Shown: positions 32,675-45,159 of the stretch, piece after piece
Position numbering within the stretch: position 1 is the stretch's first letter
How the letters are laid out: each line of letters starts with the position of its first letter
NCBI GenBank assembly: GCA_029747585.1
Contig: JAPEVF010000173.1
Location: 16,582-80,581 of the forward strand
Length of the DNA: 64,000 bases
Reading direction: 5' to 3'
Source of the DNA: Pleurotus djamor
Lineage: Eukaryota; Basidiomycota; Agaricomycetes; Agaricales; Pleurotaceae
Made by a program: the position numbers and the translations under genes
The notes under the pieces: model-generated
What the model was told of the DNA's origin: nothing
Database searches by the model: none
Seen by the model: only the letters and a program-made list of their open reading frames with translations

Positions 32675-34594
32675 TTAAGCAAGCAAGTAAGCTACTAAAG
32701 CCACGAAAATAGGAAGGGGAAGATGGAACAGACATCCGACCGACACCATACGTGCTGAAGCATTCTTTTTCTCCCCTTCCATTTCCGCAGACGGTACCTC
32801 TGTTGATGTTGGCGACGACACTGGGGCTGAGGATGCTGAGTTCGTTGAGGGATTCTGAGGCGTACTGTCCGTCGTTGTTGGTGCGGATGGTAAGGCGGCT
32901 TGGCCCAATGCTGCAGCGCGTAGCTGAACCGGCGAAAACGGCGGAGGAAAACTCTGTAGTTGCTTCTTCCTAATGGCGACAAACTCATTTTGGGCTTCTT
33001 CGATATTGGTCGTTGAGATCATTTGGACGAAGGGCTCCCCTGTTACTTGACCGCGAGTATCTCTTGAGCCGTAGTTGAACCTGTGATGTGATCAAGCGAG
33101 TATAATAGTAATTTAGTGATAGAGGAAAAGTCGTGGAGGCAGACTCACGCAACATAGGCATTACGAAGGAAGGCATCCCCCAGTATCATGTCAAAACCAC
33201 TGAATGACTGTGGGTCGAGTTGAAGGGGCTTGAATGTATTCTGGCAAAATGTGATATTCCGGCCCTGCAGCGTCAACGTTGCAATCTGAGTGAGATCAAG
33301 CGGGTGAACGGGAAAATCCCTTCCACTACGTGCGGTGTTGAAGGTCGAGGTTAATATTCTACAATGTTCCCATGAAGGATGTGTGCAGGACGTACCCAAT
33401 GGTGAAAGATAGGGAAACAACCTGGTCACAAGGAATCAACCACTCTGCTCCGAATCCAGAAAGATCGTCCGCTTGTACAGCACCAGGGATGGTACTGTAG
33501 ATAGCGTTGACCAGAGCAGGTGGGACCGGCGGGAAGCTAAAACCAGTGTCAAGGACTGCTACAGCCTTTCCAGCGGGCACATTTTTCTGGCCTGAGTTGA
33601 TGCTAGCGACTCGTCCCCCAATCTTCACTCCGTCAATCAAAACTGACCAATGCTCTGGAGTTTGACTGGGTAGCTGTTGTGTTGTAGACACGTTTGAGAA
33701 TGCATTAACATATTCGCTGATCGTGAATACACCGTTGGTCTCGTCGGAGGGACCGTCCAAACGACCAAGGAGGAAGGTGAAGAAATTGGGGAGAGAGGAA
33801 TTGGCCGCGAATATATTCTCGAGTGGGCTTCGAGCGTCCGTTCGTGGGGCTGTAGGGACACCGTCAATAGCGCCTTTGATACCAGTGGCGTCAATGGGGA
33901 ATCCCAATCCCATTGTTCCCGTTGCGCCATTGTTGAATAGAGCATCCAAGTCGTCAACCTATAGGTGAGGCTATATGAACGCGAGTTGGAAGCAATCTGA
34001 GCACGATGCACGGCTTACTTGATCTCCCTGGACAAAGGCTGCAGAGGACTTGCCAGTGAGCTACTCAATGCAAAATAGACGAAGAGAATTATTTCTCACA
34101 TTGGCGCGGTATGGAGAAACCCGCGATGGTCATTGGGGCGAAAGAAAGCGGACCTGACACCATCCCCTGGCCGTATTTCAATTTGACAGGAACACCTGTG
34201 ACGAGGGATGGTTTGATTGATGGATTCTTTACCCAGAGATCGCTGGACCCGGTATCCAGCTGAACAACAACATCTTGACAGAGTTGAGTCCATATTCATA
34301 GGGATTGATGGGGATATTCCTCACCTTGGCCGCCCAGATTTATTGCGGCGTTGTACTAACAAGAGGAGAAGTCAGATTGCATTCACTGCTTGGGGATGAG
34401 CAAGCCGGACTCACGATATTGTCCTTATTATTCGTCAACTTCAATGCATGTTGATTGTTGGAGGTATCGACGGCACGGGTGGAAAACTGGTTGTAACGAG
34501 TGACGCGAAGAGGAACATTAAGGCCATGAATAGAGGGATATACAAGCGAAAGGGTGGCCAGCACAGTGAGAATATGTGAGGTACTAGCCCGCAT
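32675..34594 (-). CDS. Pepsin-like aspartic protease with membrane or GPI tail
   Basis: A multi-exon minus-strand gene from ATG 34594 to TAA 32675. The N-terminus MRASTSHILTVLATLSLVYP is a signal peptide. The first catalytic motif is VVVQLDTGSSDLW (about 34230-34270) and the second AVLDTGFSFPPVP (about 33540). A late ILGDAFLRNAYVAFNYG block is typical of family A1. The C-terminus has a Ser/Thr/Pro stalk (TTTDSTPQNPSTNSASS) and a hydrophobic end (LPIFVALVAYLLA), as in yapsins or other surface-anchored proteases. The second motif has Phe after DTG where Ser or Thr is usual. One junction (after FSIPRQ, about 34110) does not close in frame with canonical splice sites: one extra base remains, so either the model or the sequence is off there. 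Confidence 0.85.
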
Positions 34595-35457
34595 AATAGA
34601 AAACCAACGAACGAAGTGGGAGCACATGAACAACCAAGGTTCCTCTTCGTATATGTAGGAATACTGAACACAGCCGGTTGGGATAAACAGAAAACTGGGC
34701 GCATCTTCTGCCAAAATTGCATCAGGTAGCAAAGCACAAACGACGGAGAAAAACATACCGGACGGACTTGTTTTGGTATGGCATCACTGAATCAATGACA
34801 TACTCTAGTTCTCTGGGGTGTTCATTTTCACATCCGTTAGGCGATACATATGAAACAAAAGAGATCAGAGTAGACGATCCTGATTCAGTGATGGTAGCGG
34901 CACTTGGTTGGTGAGGGGTCGGCGATATCACAATTTATCGCGCTTCCAAGTTCAACGTCCTAAATCGGGGCGCATACCCACGTTCATCTGAGGTAGCGCC
35001 GAAGAGGTCGTCTCCTGGAGTCCTTGAAGGAGCACTTTCGCCGATCTCGCCGTAGTTAGTGATATGAAATTCATGAACATAAAGGGAACCTGCGGAAAAC
35101 GACCGTCAGAGATACAGGATTTGAAAGCGAAACATTGACTTACCGATGAACAAGAGGAATCCCTACTCGACGGCGGCTCGTGGGGGAGGTCACTTCCTGT
35201 TCAGCGGTCGACCGTTTTTGGGTCCAGTTCTTGCCGTCGTAGTCGTCGCCGAAACGACCTGGCCTCCGGCTCTTCCGTCAAAATTTGGTCAAAATCTTTT
35301 GCTCTGGAACAACGAGCGCTAGCGGCTACTCCTTAGCCAGTATCAAGGCGCCTACTCTACTACCCTCGCCATGGTGAAGGATGGATGGGATGGTCATAAC
35401 AAACGGGTATACATACAAATACACGGGTCCAAAGTTCATACAAGAGTTAACATATCT
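34595..35457. other. Intergenic between protease and bHLH gene
   Basis: This contains the upstream region of the protease gene and the 3' region of the bHLH gene, both on the minus strand. Short frames only; no supported gene. Confidence 0.4.
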
Positions 35458-37315
35458 CTACTCGGCAACGACTCGTGCTCCTAATCCCAGACGGCTCATC
35501 ACCCTTTCAACTCCTCCCATCCCTAAGAGGGAGCTCGGCGTCTGTGGGACCAAGGGTACTGATGTGCCCAAATCAACAGTACGCGTAGCAATACATGGGC
35601 GGACGACAGGCCTGACATTGCTGGTAGACTGGACGACGGGGACAGAGGGACCCAATCGTGGTGGTGTCAAGTGTTTCTCATCGCCGCCCTCGTCGGTCGA
35701 GACATCAATGCACGAAGCACCCAAGCGCAACGATGGAGGAGAAAGACTCATTCTCTCGGCCGAAGTAGAAGGAACGGTCGAACGAGCATTCGGAGAGCTA
35801 GATGAAGGGTATGTTTGGGGGGAGAGGCTGGCGCTAATCTCCAAAAGCATAGACGCCGCGGAGTCTTCATCGGGAGTACGAGGGCCACCAGCACGACTTC
35901 CCATTGAAGACCGAACATCCTTCGCAGAAGGTGATGAGGGATCTATGAGAATAGGCGATGAGCCCAAACCCGGTGGGTGGGACTTGGTTGCCCCAACTCA
36001 CCGACATTGTAAGCTTCACCGAGGTGGAGTGTCGAGGGCAAATCGCTTGGCCCCATTGCACCGTGCGTCATGGGAGGGATCCGAGTCGATGGGGGTGGTG
36101 ATGGTAGGTACGAACTGTGATGTTCAGTAGGCGTCATGGAATGATGTCTTACTGCAGACTCGGGAGGTTTGGTGTTCCTGCCAGACGAACGCAGTTGGGG
36201 ATCGATGTATGAGTCTGGAGTAGCGCGAAAGGAAGGAGAGGTGGCCATCACGACTGGAGAATCCAAGGGAGCGGTGGTGACGGTATTGAGCCAAGACGAA
36301 ATGGAAGGTAGGCGGGAGGCAGCAATGGCACGACTGGGTTGCTCAGAAATTTCGTGAATCGCAGAAGATCCCACTGAAGGAGCGGACAAGAGTTCGCTGA
36401 TGCTGCTTCGGGGGCGGCGTTCGTGAGCATCACCTCGATGTCTCTTGTGTTGCCGCCTCCCATCGTAGACATCAGATGTCTCGTGCTCGGAGTCTTCCTC
36501 GTATTGGTACTTCCGCTTTTTGCCTTCCGCAATGTCCAGAGCGCGAGAGCTTGGTACGACTTCTGCTTGTTGGGCTTCAAGTGTACGGACTTTCTCGAGC
36601 AAGTCCTTCATGAAAGACACCGTCCTAACGAGAATTTCGAGTTTGAATTCCTTCTCCTTCTCCTCTTTCTTGCCTTTCTTCCCAGTCTTCTTTCCGTATC
36701 CGTCCGCCCCTTCGTCGTCGTCTTCTTCGTCACGTGTGCGTCCATAATCCGACGGCACCATCTCGCGAAGCGTAGCAAGCGCCTCATTGATTTTGGTCCG
36801 ACGAGCTTTCTCGATGATGGAGTGATTCAACTTCCTCTGAGCTTCACGAGCACTTCGTGACAACCCGCTAGGTTTACGCCCTCGTCGGGACGGAGGCTGA
36901 GCGACACATCGTAAGTGACAGTCTACGTGGCAGACATAAGATCACGACGAACCGGTACGTTATCTTGCTGGGTATTAGTCTGGAGAATGGGAACAGCACC
37001 CGCATGCGAGTGGGTAGAGGTAGTCGGCATAGCACCTGATGACTGGTTGATGCTGGCACCTCTTGAGCGCGAGGGTACCTTGGGCACAGAGACATCGATA
37101 CCAGGGTGAAAGTCAGAGTCACGGTCAGAATCCTGGCCAGCGTCAGATTCAGAGTCGGACATGAGAGCGTCGAGCTGCTGAGAAGACATGTCTTTGGCTC
37201 GGCGACTGGGGTTAGCGCTCCCAGTGTAGGCGGCGGGGAGGACGGTGCTGCTCAGCATGGTGGTCGGGGTAAAAGAAAGAGAGGTGTACTGGGAGGAGGA
37301 CCCTAATGGTGACAT
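35458..37315 (-). CDS. bHLH transcription factor
   Basis: Three exons (36959-37315, 36002-36896, 35458-35942) encode 578 residues. The N-terminal part is Ser-rich and acidic (SSQQLDALMSDSESDAGQDS). Exon 2 opens with PPSRRGRKPSGLSRS and the basic region QRKLNHSIIEKARRTKINEA, with the His, Glu and Arg spacing that contacts CANNTG E-boxes. Helix 1 is LATLREMV; the loop is unusually long (about 38 residues of acidic then Lys-rich sequence, RDEEDDDEGADGYGKKTGKK); helix 2 is FKLEILVRTVSFMKDLLEKV. The rest is disordered, Ser/Pro-rich, with a short final exon. Intron 1 uses GTACCG as donor, giving the only closed frame. Target genes unknown; the upstream-most ATG at 37315 was chosen, but one 19 codons later is also possible. 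Confidence 0.85.
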
Positions 37316-37543
37316 TAATATAGGTGGTTGGTGGCGATAAGGAATGTGTGTCGTTGGACTTGAAAATGGATCGTCCTGAGTGATGACCGTGCATCAGGAA
37401 TTTGCTCGTGTGCCAGGACGAGGAACGTGCAACACTGCCGTGACAATGATCCACCAAACGACGGCGAGCCAATCAGCGTCGCGAATGCGAGGTCGTGTGC
37501 AGTTAAGTTGCCGGCGCTAATCACGAGCGTCTAGATTCGTGCA

Positions 37544-37861
37544 CTAAGACGACGCACGTTCGAGGATGGTAAGCAAATGGTTCGTGTGCCGCGTATTAGC
37601 CTGGATAAAAGCCGGAGTTGGGTCCTTGATGATGAGAGTGGGATAAACTAGGGAGTAATTAGGCCCTTGTACCGCCAAATGGCGAACGTTCAACGAAAAG
37701 GCACACGATAGCTCTTCTTGGCCAAGAATAAAGGCACTGTAACTGTGGGGGTAGCTAATATAAGCATAAGATTGCGATGAAAAGAGAGGCACGGGCGAGG
37801 AAATGGGGTGGAAAGATACCACGGTGGTCCCAGAACCACACAAAGCCATGAGGTGGTCCAT
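37544..37861 (-). CDS. Hypothetical protein, possibly partial
   Basis: A minus-strand frame of 105 codons from ATG 37861 to TAG 37544. The text looks coding (SCAFSLNVRHLAVQGPNYSL, VYPTLIIKDPTPAFIQANT, NHLLTILERASS). Upstream, ATGGCAAGTTGGAT/GTAAGT near 37910-37924 resembles a tiny first exon, but no acceptor links it in frame to this segment. I do not recognise the family. No signal peptide or membrane segment is seen. Confidence 0.4.
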   Translation of the reverse strand: MDHLMALCGSGTTVVSFHPISSPVPLFSSQSYAYISYPHSYSAFILGQEELSCAFSLNVRHLAVQGPNYSLVYPTLIIKDPTPAFIQANTRHTNHLLTILERASS

Positions 37862-39482
37862 AGCTTATACAAAGCGATCCCCAGGAAAGGTAACTCACTC
37901 CAACTTACATCCAACTTGCCATCTTGGCTAGCAGAACGTTTGTGACTCGTTACCGATGAAAACTAGGCCCACTTATTAGTCCGGGCAAAGACTCAGTCCA
38001 AGCGCCGAATCGGCTGTACTTACGGGAATGGTCCAACCACCAAGCGATCTGGGGTTGGTCGTCGTATCGGACAACTCGAACCGATGCGGGGAGCAAAGAC
38101 CGACGTCGACAACCGCGTAGTTGAAAAAAAAAGCCGCGCACGTTCACAACGGAGCCCCAATCCAGGTAATTAAACCACTGGAGTTATCGCTTCCATTTAG
38201 GGTCTTCGTTATCGCCGAATCCTCTCAAGCTCTATCGCGAAAGACGCGCAGGGCATGGTGAGCAGCGAGGAACGTGTGCCAGAAGGGCCTGTGGAGCTTT
38301 CTGATTCTCAGCACCTTGAGTACATGACCAGGCTGGTGACCTCTGCGGTTCAGGGTACTTCTAGAATTGTGACTAAAGCAAGTACACCCATTGGTTAGTG
38401 GGCAATCGCGAGAGCATCAAGGAGGGCTTACGATGCTTCGTTCAGTCGATACGGGACCCGCGTGTGCGCGAAAGCGTGTAGGAGTGCGAAAGCTACGGAA
38501 CTTCGCGTAGTCGAAAGGCAACAAGGCCATGGTCACAGTGACATAAGGACGTAGACCATCTCACTGGGGGCACCGGGCAGCAGTATTACCACCACCGTAA
38601 GCCTAAAGATCGCAAGAAAGTAGAAAATGAAGATAACATAGTCCGACGGCAACGATCTGAGCATTTCGCAAACGACTCAATGACTCGCAGTGCGGCGCAT
38701 ATATCCATCCCAAAGTTCGCGTTCTTCTAGATCAAAGTCCCATCCCGAGAAAACGAGAATCTAGAGCTAGGTTATGAGATGGTGAGAGGGGTAACAACTA
38801 GACTCACGGTGTCTGTGAACGGGTCAAGTGTTTGCTAGCTTCCTTCGCATTGCAAGTTCGGAGACGGCTAATTTCACAATGTACTGGTCCCGGTACAGGG
38901 TGCTTTGCGCGAGTTGGAACGGATCCTTCTTCCCAAAAGCCATAGACTGCGACCAAGGGTGAAAGTTCGTCATTGTGCTTCGATGCAAACGTGTCGGAAA
39001 AATGATATGAACATCGTAGAAGTAGAGCTGGTGAATTGAGACAAGCACGTCCGCGGTTGGCAGGACACAACTTTCGGCGTTCTGAAGCAGCACCCGTAGT
39101 TTTTAAGGGCGAATCAGTCTTCTCCTCGACTCGAATGTATCCCGATATTTCTTGGGATCTCCAATGCTGGGTTCTAAATGTTCACTTGATATTCATTGAA
39201 GCAAAGTTGAGCGAGGAAGCTGGAGGCCGAGTTCATAGAATGACCCAAGTACTTAAGTACTTCAAATCAGCTTTTGTCATTACAAGGTCGGATGCGGTGG
39301 ACGCGAGCCATGGATGATGGTTGCAATGAGTAGAAAAGGCGGACACTGGAAATCGACGGAGAGGGTCCCTGGACGAGCAGAAACGTGGGAAGTTAAGCGT
39401 GACACAGGAGACAGAAGTAATAGTTAGGAGTGATACTATGTGTGGTGTTATTGAAGGACGAATCTACGGGCTGTGCAAGTTA
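37862..39482. other. Stretch without a modelled gene
   Basis: A plus-strand frame at 38255-38398 (ATG to TAG, 47 codons, beginning MVSSEERVPEGPVELSD) and a minus-strand open segment at 38804-39093 look weakly coding; the latter ends at a GTGAGT-like donor. Neither could be extended into a gene. The right end is the 3' side of the P450 gene. Confidence 0.3.
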
Positions 39483-41708
39483 CTATGCACTAGAAGCATG
39501 CGCAAAAGATGCCTCAATAAGACGAGCATGATTAGCACTGCGAACGTTGACATCACAATGAAAGGCCTTCGGAACGATTTCAGCTCCATTCTGTGGTAAC
39601 TCGAGTTAGCGGTAGTAGATGTAGAGCTGTTACAGGAAACTACTGACGTGGTAGTCTTGTATATCCATAGAGCAGTTGCCTTCCTTGTCGGCAAAGGTGA
39701 ATCCCCAGACAAGGTTCATGGTTGTCATGGCCTTTCGATTGAAAGAAAGAGTGGGCTGAGTACAGATTTCCGAAGACGGACGATGGGTGAAGTACTTACG
39801 ATATTTCGCGTAGCCATTTCCGCACCAGGACAGATGCGCTAAAACGCATTAGCAGGTGAATCTGTGCAGATTCACCAAAACTTACTCGTCCGGCACCGAA
39901 GGGGAGGGAGTCTCGCAGACCATCGACATTCGCACTCGGTTTCACACCAAGTTCATGGTGTAGGTATCGCTCGGGATTGAAGACTTCAGGTTCATCGTAG
40001 AGCTCTAGAATATGATGACGTACGTGAGATGAGACGAGTCTGAGTAGATGAACGGGGAGGTAACTTTATTCACCAGGGTCATGGAATATCCCCCCTGCAC
40101 ATTCGGAACCTTTATGAGCAAGCATTTAAGCGTAAATCGGCGGCGATACACTCACATGTGTTGAGGATGATGATTGCATCCTTGGGTATAAGGGAGCCAT
40201 TGTACTGCAATCCGTGTGTAAGATTTAAGAGTCGAGGGCGTACGCATACTTGACTCACATTGATATCTTTAGTTGCGACATGCGGAATGGCAGCGGGCAA
40301 AACAGGCCTGTATCTGTGGACCTGCACACCAAATAAGCGTTGAGATGCTTGAGCAAGGAGAACTTGAACGGTTATAAAGGCCCACTTCTTTGACGAATGC
40401 CCTTAGATAAGGCAGCCTCTCGTAGTCGTCCAAGGACGGTAGCCTGTCGCTTCCAATGACCGCGTCAACCTCTTCTTGGACCCTCTTCTGGTGCTTAGGA
40501 TGGCAAGTGAGAGCGAGGACGAAAGATTGCAGGAACGCTGCAGAAGTTTCGATGCCACCATCCATCAGCACCCGTCCGAACGCTCTGTCCTCAACAGATT
40601 GAGATCTTCGCAAGAGCATAGTCACCAACGCATTGACCCACCTAAGTTCGTCCATTGACATATCACATTGCGTAGGATGTCGCATTATCTGCTCCAGATA
40701 TCCACCAACGTTAAGATCTTTCCGAAAGCTCTCTTCCGAATGTTTGTTCAAGTCATCGAAGAACGAAGCACGGATAGCCTTGTACTCGACGCAGAGCTGT
40801 TTCCACTTCAAGAAACGCGTTGGGATGTATTTCAAGATGGGGATGACAAAGGAGGGTGGCTGAGCGAATGGGTCGCTGAGTTCGGAGTTTCGCCGAATTC
40901 CTTCGTAGTACAATCTCCACCTTTCGCCTTGGAGGTCGACTGTGGGGATTCCGTACACGAGGCTGGACATGATATGGACGGAAGCGGCTTTCAGATGATC
41001 ACAGACGGCCTAGAGCGGTAATTTCAAGACACGGTGATTATTTGGAAATGGACGACTCCGACGTACGTTGGGAGATCCCAGTATGGCATGCATCAAGCGA
41101 GAGTACTGCACTTGTTGCATCGGCCAATAACTCGCTAGCTTCTCGGAGGTGAGGAATGAATGAGCAGCCTTGCGGCTCGACTTCCATACATGACTGTCTA
41201 TTATCAGGTTAGTTGAAAGGCTATGTAATCCTTGTATGAAAGGCAAGCTATTACCCATGTTCTCAAGTGGAACGTATGTCCCTTCAGCCATAGAAAACAC
41301 GTATGGCTTCGGTCGGTTTCCGGTATGGAGCCCGAGCTTATCTAGAACTTCTTTGACGGCACGTCCGCTCGTGAGCACAATCATAGTCGTGTTCAGAAGT
41401 TTCAACTATACAAGACGGTCATGATAAGACTTAGTCAAGGAAACAGATATTCGTGCTCACGGAATAGACATCGCCATACTCGATAGCCCATTGACTAAGT
41501 CTGAACGATCGCAATGAGAGTTAGGCTTGACCGAGGTACGGAGGGATCCTCACTGAAGGAATGCGAAAGACTTTGGGAAGGCGAGCAGATTTCCTAAGAT
41601 GGTCTGGGTGGGAGGACCAGGAGGAAGACGATGGTCTCGATGCCCTTGCTTGCGTATCCAGAGCGAGAACGCGATAAAAAGAGCGAACAGGAGCGCGGTC
41701 GTTATCAT
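39483..41708 (-). CDS. Cytochrome P450 monooxygenase
   Basis: A many-exon minus-strand gene. The start at 41708 gives a membrane anchor (MITTALLFALFIAFSLW) then the proline hinge RLPPGPPTQTILGN. Further marks are WAIEYGDVYS, the I-helix GGIETSAAFLQSF, the ExxR motif KEVHRYRPVLP formed across an intron, DEPEVFNPERYL and the heme loop LPFGAGRRICPG with the axial cysteine. A microexon of about 20 bases (GIFHDP) lies near 40080. The C-terminus ends AFHCDVNVRSANHARLIEAS and a stop at 39483. It is a type II, ER-bound monooxygenase with a reductase partner elsewhere. Family-level similarity is to the broad fungal CYP group of secondary metabolism; the substrate is not predictable. The MFS transporter gene lies directly upstream on the same strand. 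Confidence 0.88.
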
Positions 41709-42028
41709 GGGTGTTAGAATGGTGAGCAGGTAATCTTCGAAGCACTGACCATGCCTATTTATTGAGGAACGATAGCGCTCGCACAACGTTTACCCGAAAC
41801 ATCGAGGCTCGGCCCAAGCTGATGATCGCCATACGATGTTTACGTATCGAGATCAATGATTGGTGGCGCCAGCGCGGAAACAAAGAAGCACATCGCAGAC
41901 TCAGCTTCGGAATTAGCATGTTGCCAGGGTTAACGGGATGGGAAGCTCAAGGGACTGGGGTGATTTGAGATAGAAGGCATGCAGACAGAGCATGTTCATC
42001 GTGATCATAGAGACAGTTCTGCAACGAT

Positions 42029-44807
42029 TTACAACTTGTATTGATACCTCGGGTCAGTGTCCCAGATTTCTTCAGTGCCATTGAAGCCTTCGAGTTCTTG
42101 CGCCTCCTTGTCGTCAGATGTGAGCGAGGCCATGTAATCTGCATGCTTCTTGTTCAACCAGGACAACCTTGTCCTCAATGTAAGCGCCGCGAGGAAGGAT
42201 AGGGCAAGCATCCTGTTCGAATGGGTGAGTCAAATGAGGATGACTCGAAGCAAGGACTCACCCCGCCGAGATGGCATGGCCTTTGCGGAATCGATCTTCA
42301 GCATCAAAGTAGACTTGAGGCGATGCCCTATAGGTCACGTAGCTCTCAGAGTAACTTCGTCTGTAGAACGGTGATGTGCTTACACAGAGACGCAGTTAGA
42401 TATTGAAACGATAAACGCGGTGCCGACGCCACGTTTTGACGTTGGTGAAAATGCGTTAGCGGCCCAGCTCCTATAGGTTTGGTTCCAGGATGAGTATGGG
42501 AAGAGATCGACTGAAGAAGGGCTCACATGACAAGTGGGAACAAGCTGTAATTGCCGCCAACGACGAGAAATAGTGCAAAGTATGATGCTCCCACATTCGT
42601 CTGAGCCAGATTGGCCAAAATGACGTAGCCAGTAAAGGATATAGCGCATGAGAGCATGATGTGGTACCCTCGGTCTTTCGTACGATCGCTGTGCCAGGCT
42701 TGGAAGAATACCATGAACCAACCGACGACGTACGGCGCGACTGTCAGGCCTTGCGCATTGATATCAGAGAAGCCCAGATCCCTTATAAGCTATGCAGCAA
42801 AGTGAGTTCCATTAGTTGAGCAACACGGAGAGGGTACTGACCGTGGGCAAGAAGTAAGACACTGTCGCCACGCCAACATTGACTGAAAAGATGCGTGAGT
42901 GATGCCGGAAGAAGATTGATTGGGAATGGACGAACAGCTCGCGTATATTAGCATGAATAACCATGCATTTATGTCGGTGATAATGGCCTTGAAGCCTTGC
43001 CATCCGGACATGCCACCGTGAGATTGCGGCCTATGGTCCTTGTTTAAACGCGCTTGGGCGATCGCCTTCTCTCGCGGGCTGAGAAAGCTTGCGGAGAATG
43101 GGAATGAAGGTAAGAATAGCAGAATTGCCACTGCCATGATCAACGTTGGGATGGCTTCAATCTATGGAAAGGGTTAGACGAAGGGTCCAAAAATGCATGA
43201 AAGAAATTACCAGGAATAAAAATTGCCATCTGGGCAAGTCAGTCAGCCAGCCGCATGCAAGCAGGACGAATGACAGACAAACCCAGTCAATACATGTGTA
43301 TGCGCTCGTGCAAGTCCAAAAGCGAGGAGGCCCTGCATGGCAGTGAGGATTAGCGCGTCAACGGGACATTGGATGCCTTACTCCTATCGCGCCAGGGAGG
43401 GTCCCTGTCATACAAAGGCTGAATAGAAGACGTAAGCGCCAGATCTTGGCCTTGAGAAGGAACGTTCGGGCACCTTATTCTGACAGCGAGTTCTGATCTG
43501 TAGCTACTGGTGAGATTTCAGGCGGTCGAAGTAAGAGTGGATGTAACCTTTTGTACCTGGAATGTCGGAGTCTCTGAGGAGACAGAAGAGGAGCATGATA
43601 AGGGACCTTACCAGAAAGAGAGATAGTAGATCATTCCCGCATAGTAGCCAGCCTCACCAATCCCTAGGAGAACTCTGAGAAAGACCGTTAAGTGAGCCAG
43701 CCGACAGGTAGGGACTTCAAACGTGAGCACCTCAAGACTAAGAGGCTGGTGTACCCTTTGGCGTAAGTGAATGAAAGCGAAACGATGCCCCAGAATGATA
43801 ATGACAAAAAGAAGCTAACATTGAGTCAAGCATCAGCCTGATGCACGATTGTTGGCTTTTAGAACTCACAATCGGTTGGCTCCAATGTGACGCTGAAGGA
43901 CTGGGGATGATCGTTAAGGGGGTCCTGGTAGGGGGTCTGATGACTGCTGCTCACTGTTCGCTGGTATTTCGAGGAGACCTGTATCCGAAATCAAAATTTG
44001 TGAGCCAGTGATACACGAAGTCATAGAATGGGTGACCCACAGTATCCCACATAGAAGATGCTGAGTGCCAAAGTCCACCTCGCATTGGTGGAAATGCCCT
44101 TCAAGTGTGGGACGTTGAGGAATATCTTTGAAGGACAACAAGTTATGCTTACGAAGTTTTCGTTGAAGGGTTTCAGGACATGAGCATTGCCACTAATAGA
44201 CGTGAATTCTTGAGTAACCAGAGGGTACACTACTTGAGAATGGCTCACATGTTTGTACGATCTGAAGAAAAAAAAGCATCAAGTACAAGGCAACACCCGA
44301 GTGCTGAGGTAAATACCCACCGAATTGATTGACTAACAAGGGAGCCGCAATCAAGCAGACTGAATATACGAAGCTGGTTACTTACATATGTAGCTAGGCG
44401 AAATAAAGTCATCAACCCTGCAAACGTTCAGACAAAATGGGTACGAAACAGACCTGCAAATGACCAAAGGGAGGACACGGTTATCGATCTTGCGCTTGAC
44501 GGCTTTCTAGCGAAGCGGGATTAGCGCAAGATGAACCACATGCGAGAAGTAGGACCCCACCTCGTCCAGCTCTGTGAACTTGACGGCAAGAGCGTCACGA
44601 TGAACAGCATCCGCGAAATCTGGGTCCAAAGGGGAGNAAAAAATGTTTCCGCTTCGTCTTGGGACCAATCTGAACTTGATGGTACGTTCCCTCCTCGTTG
44701 GCTTCGACTTCCGTCAGGGACTCTGGAGATGCGTCTTTATCAGAATGAGACATGTCTTTCAGGGAGACGACCGAGTCTGAGGAATGGTTGTTGACTAGGA
44801 TGTACAT
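42029..44807 (-). CDS. MFS transporter, allantoate permease (anion:cation symporter) type
   Basis: A heavily split minus-strand gene. The cytosolic N-terminus (MSHSDKDASPESLTEVEANE) is followed by KAVKRKIDNRVLPLV, the typical pre-TM1 motif of the Dal5/Tna1 family. Membrane segments then include ALSIFYVGYC, a FWGIVSLSF helix, LLGIGEAGYYAGMIYYLS, VAILLFLPSFPFSASFLSP, VGWFMVFFQAWHSDRTKDRG (inter-helix motif) and NYSLFPLVMSWAANAF. The protein ends with an acidic tail and the sequence PRYQYKL. The family takes up organic anions such as allantoate, nicotinate, pantothenate or small peptides. The start could be 44807 or the in-frame ATG at 44753. One N lies at 44637. Exon borders were not all fixed. 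It is neighbour to the P450, which may hint at a common pathway. Confidence 0.85.
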
Positions 44808-45159
44808 AATAAACTCAAGAGTCCATGATAAAAGGAGTCAATCGAAGGATGGGTGTGGGACAAAGCACCACTGCAAGTATCACTGTATCGCCGGAAACAC
44901 CTGTGTGAGAAGGATACGGTGAGGTCACCGAGGTCAGAAGCTCAGAGAGCAGCCTATTATTGGATACCAAAGCACGGGTGTGATCCGACACGTGCAATAA
45001 GAAATTGGCGCGATCAATACATTTGGCTAAAGAACATGCGAACCGAACACCGATGAGCACTTGATAGAGGAATCGATGAGCGTAGCGAAACATAAGGAGA
45101 CGAGGAGTGCTTACCTGGGGTACCACAGCTAAAAATACACCAGCCACAATCTCACCCCT

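Noticed and set aside
35381..36130. 249-codon plus-strand frame
   Set aside because: It runs opposite the last exons of the bHLH gene, where the minus strand has closed splice phases.
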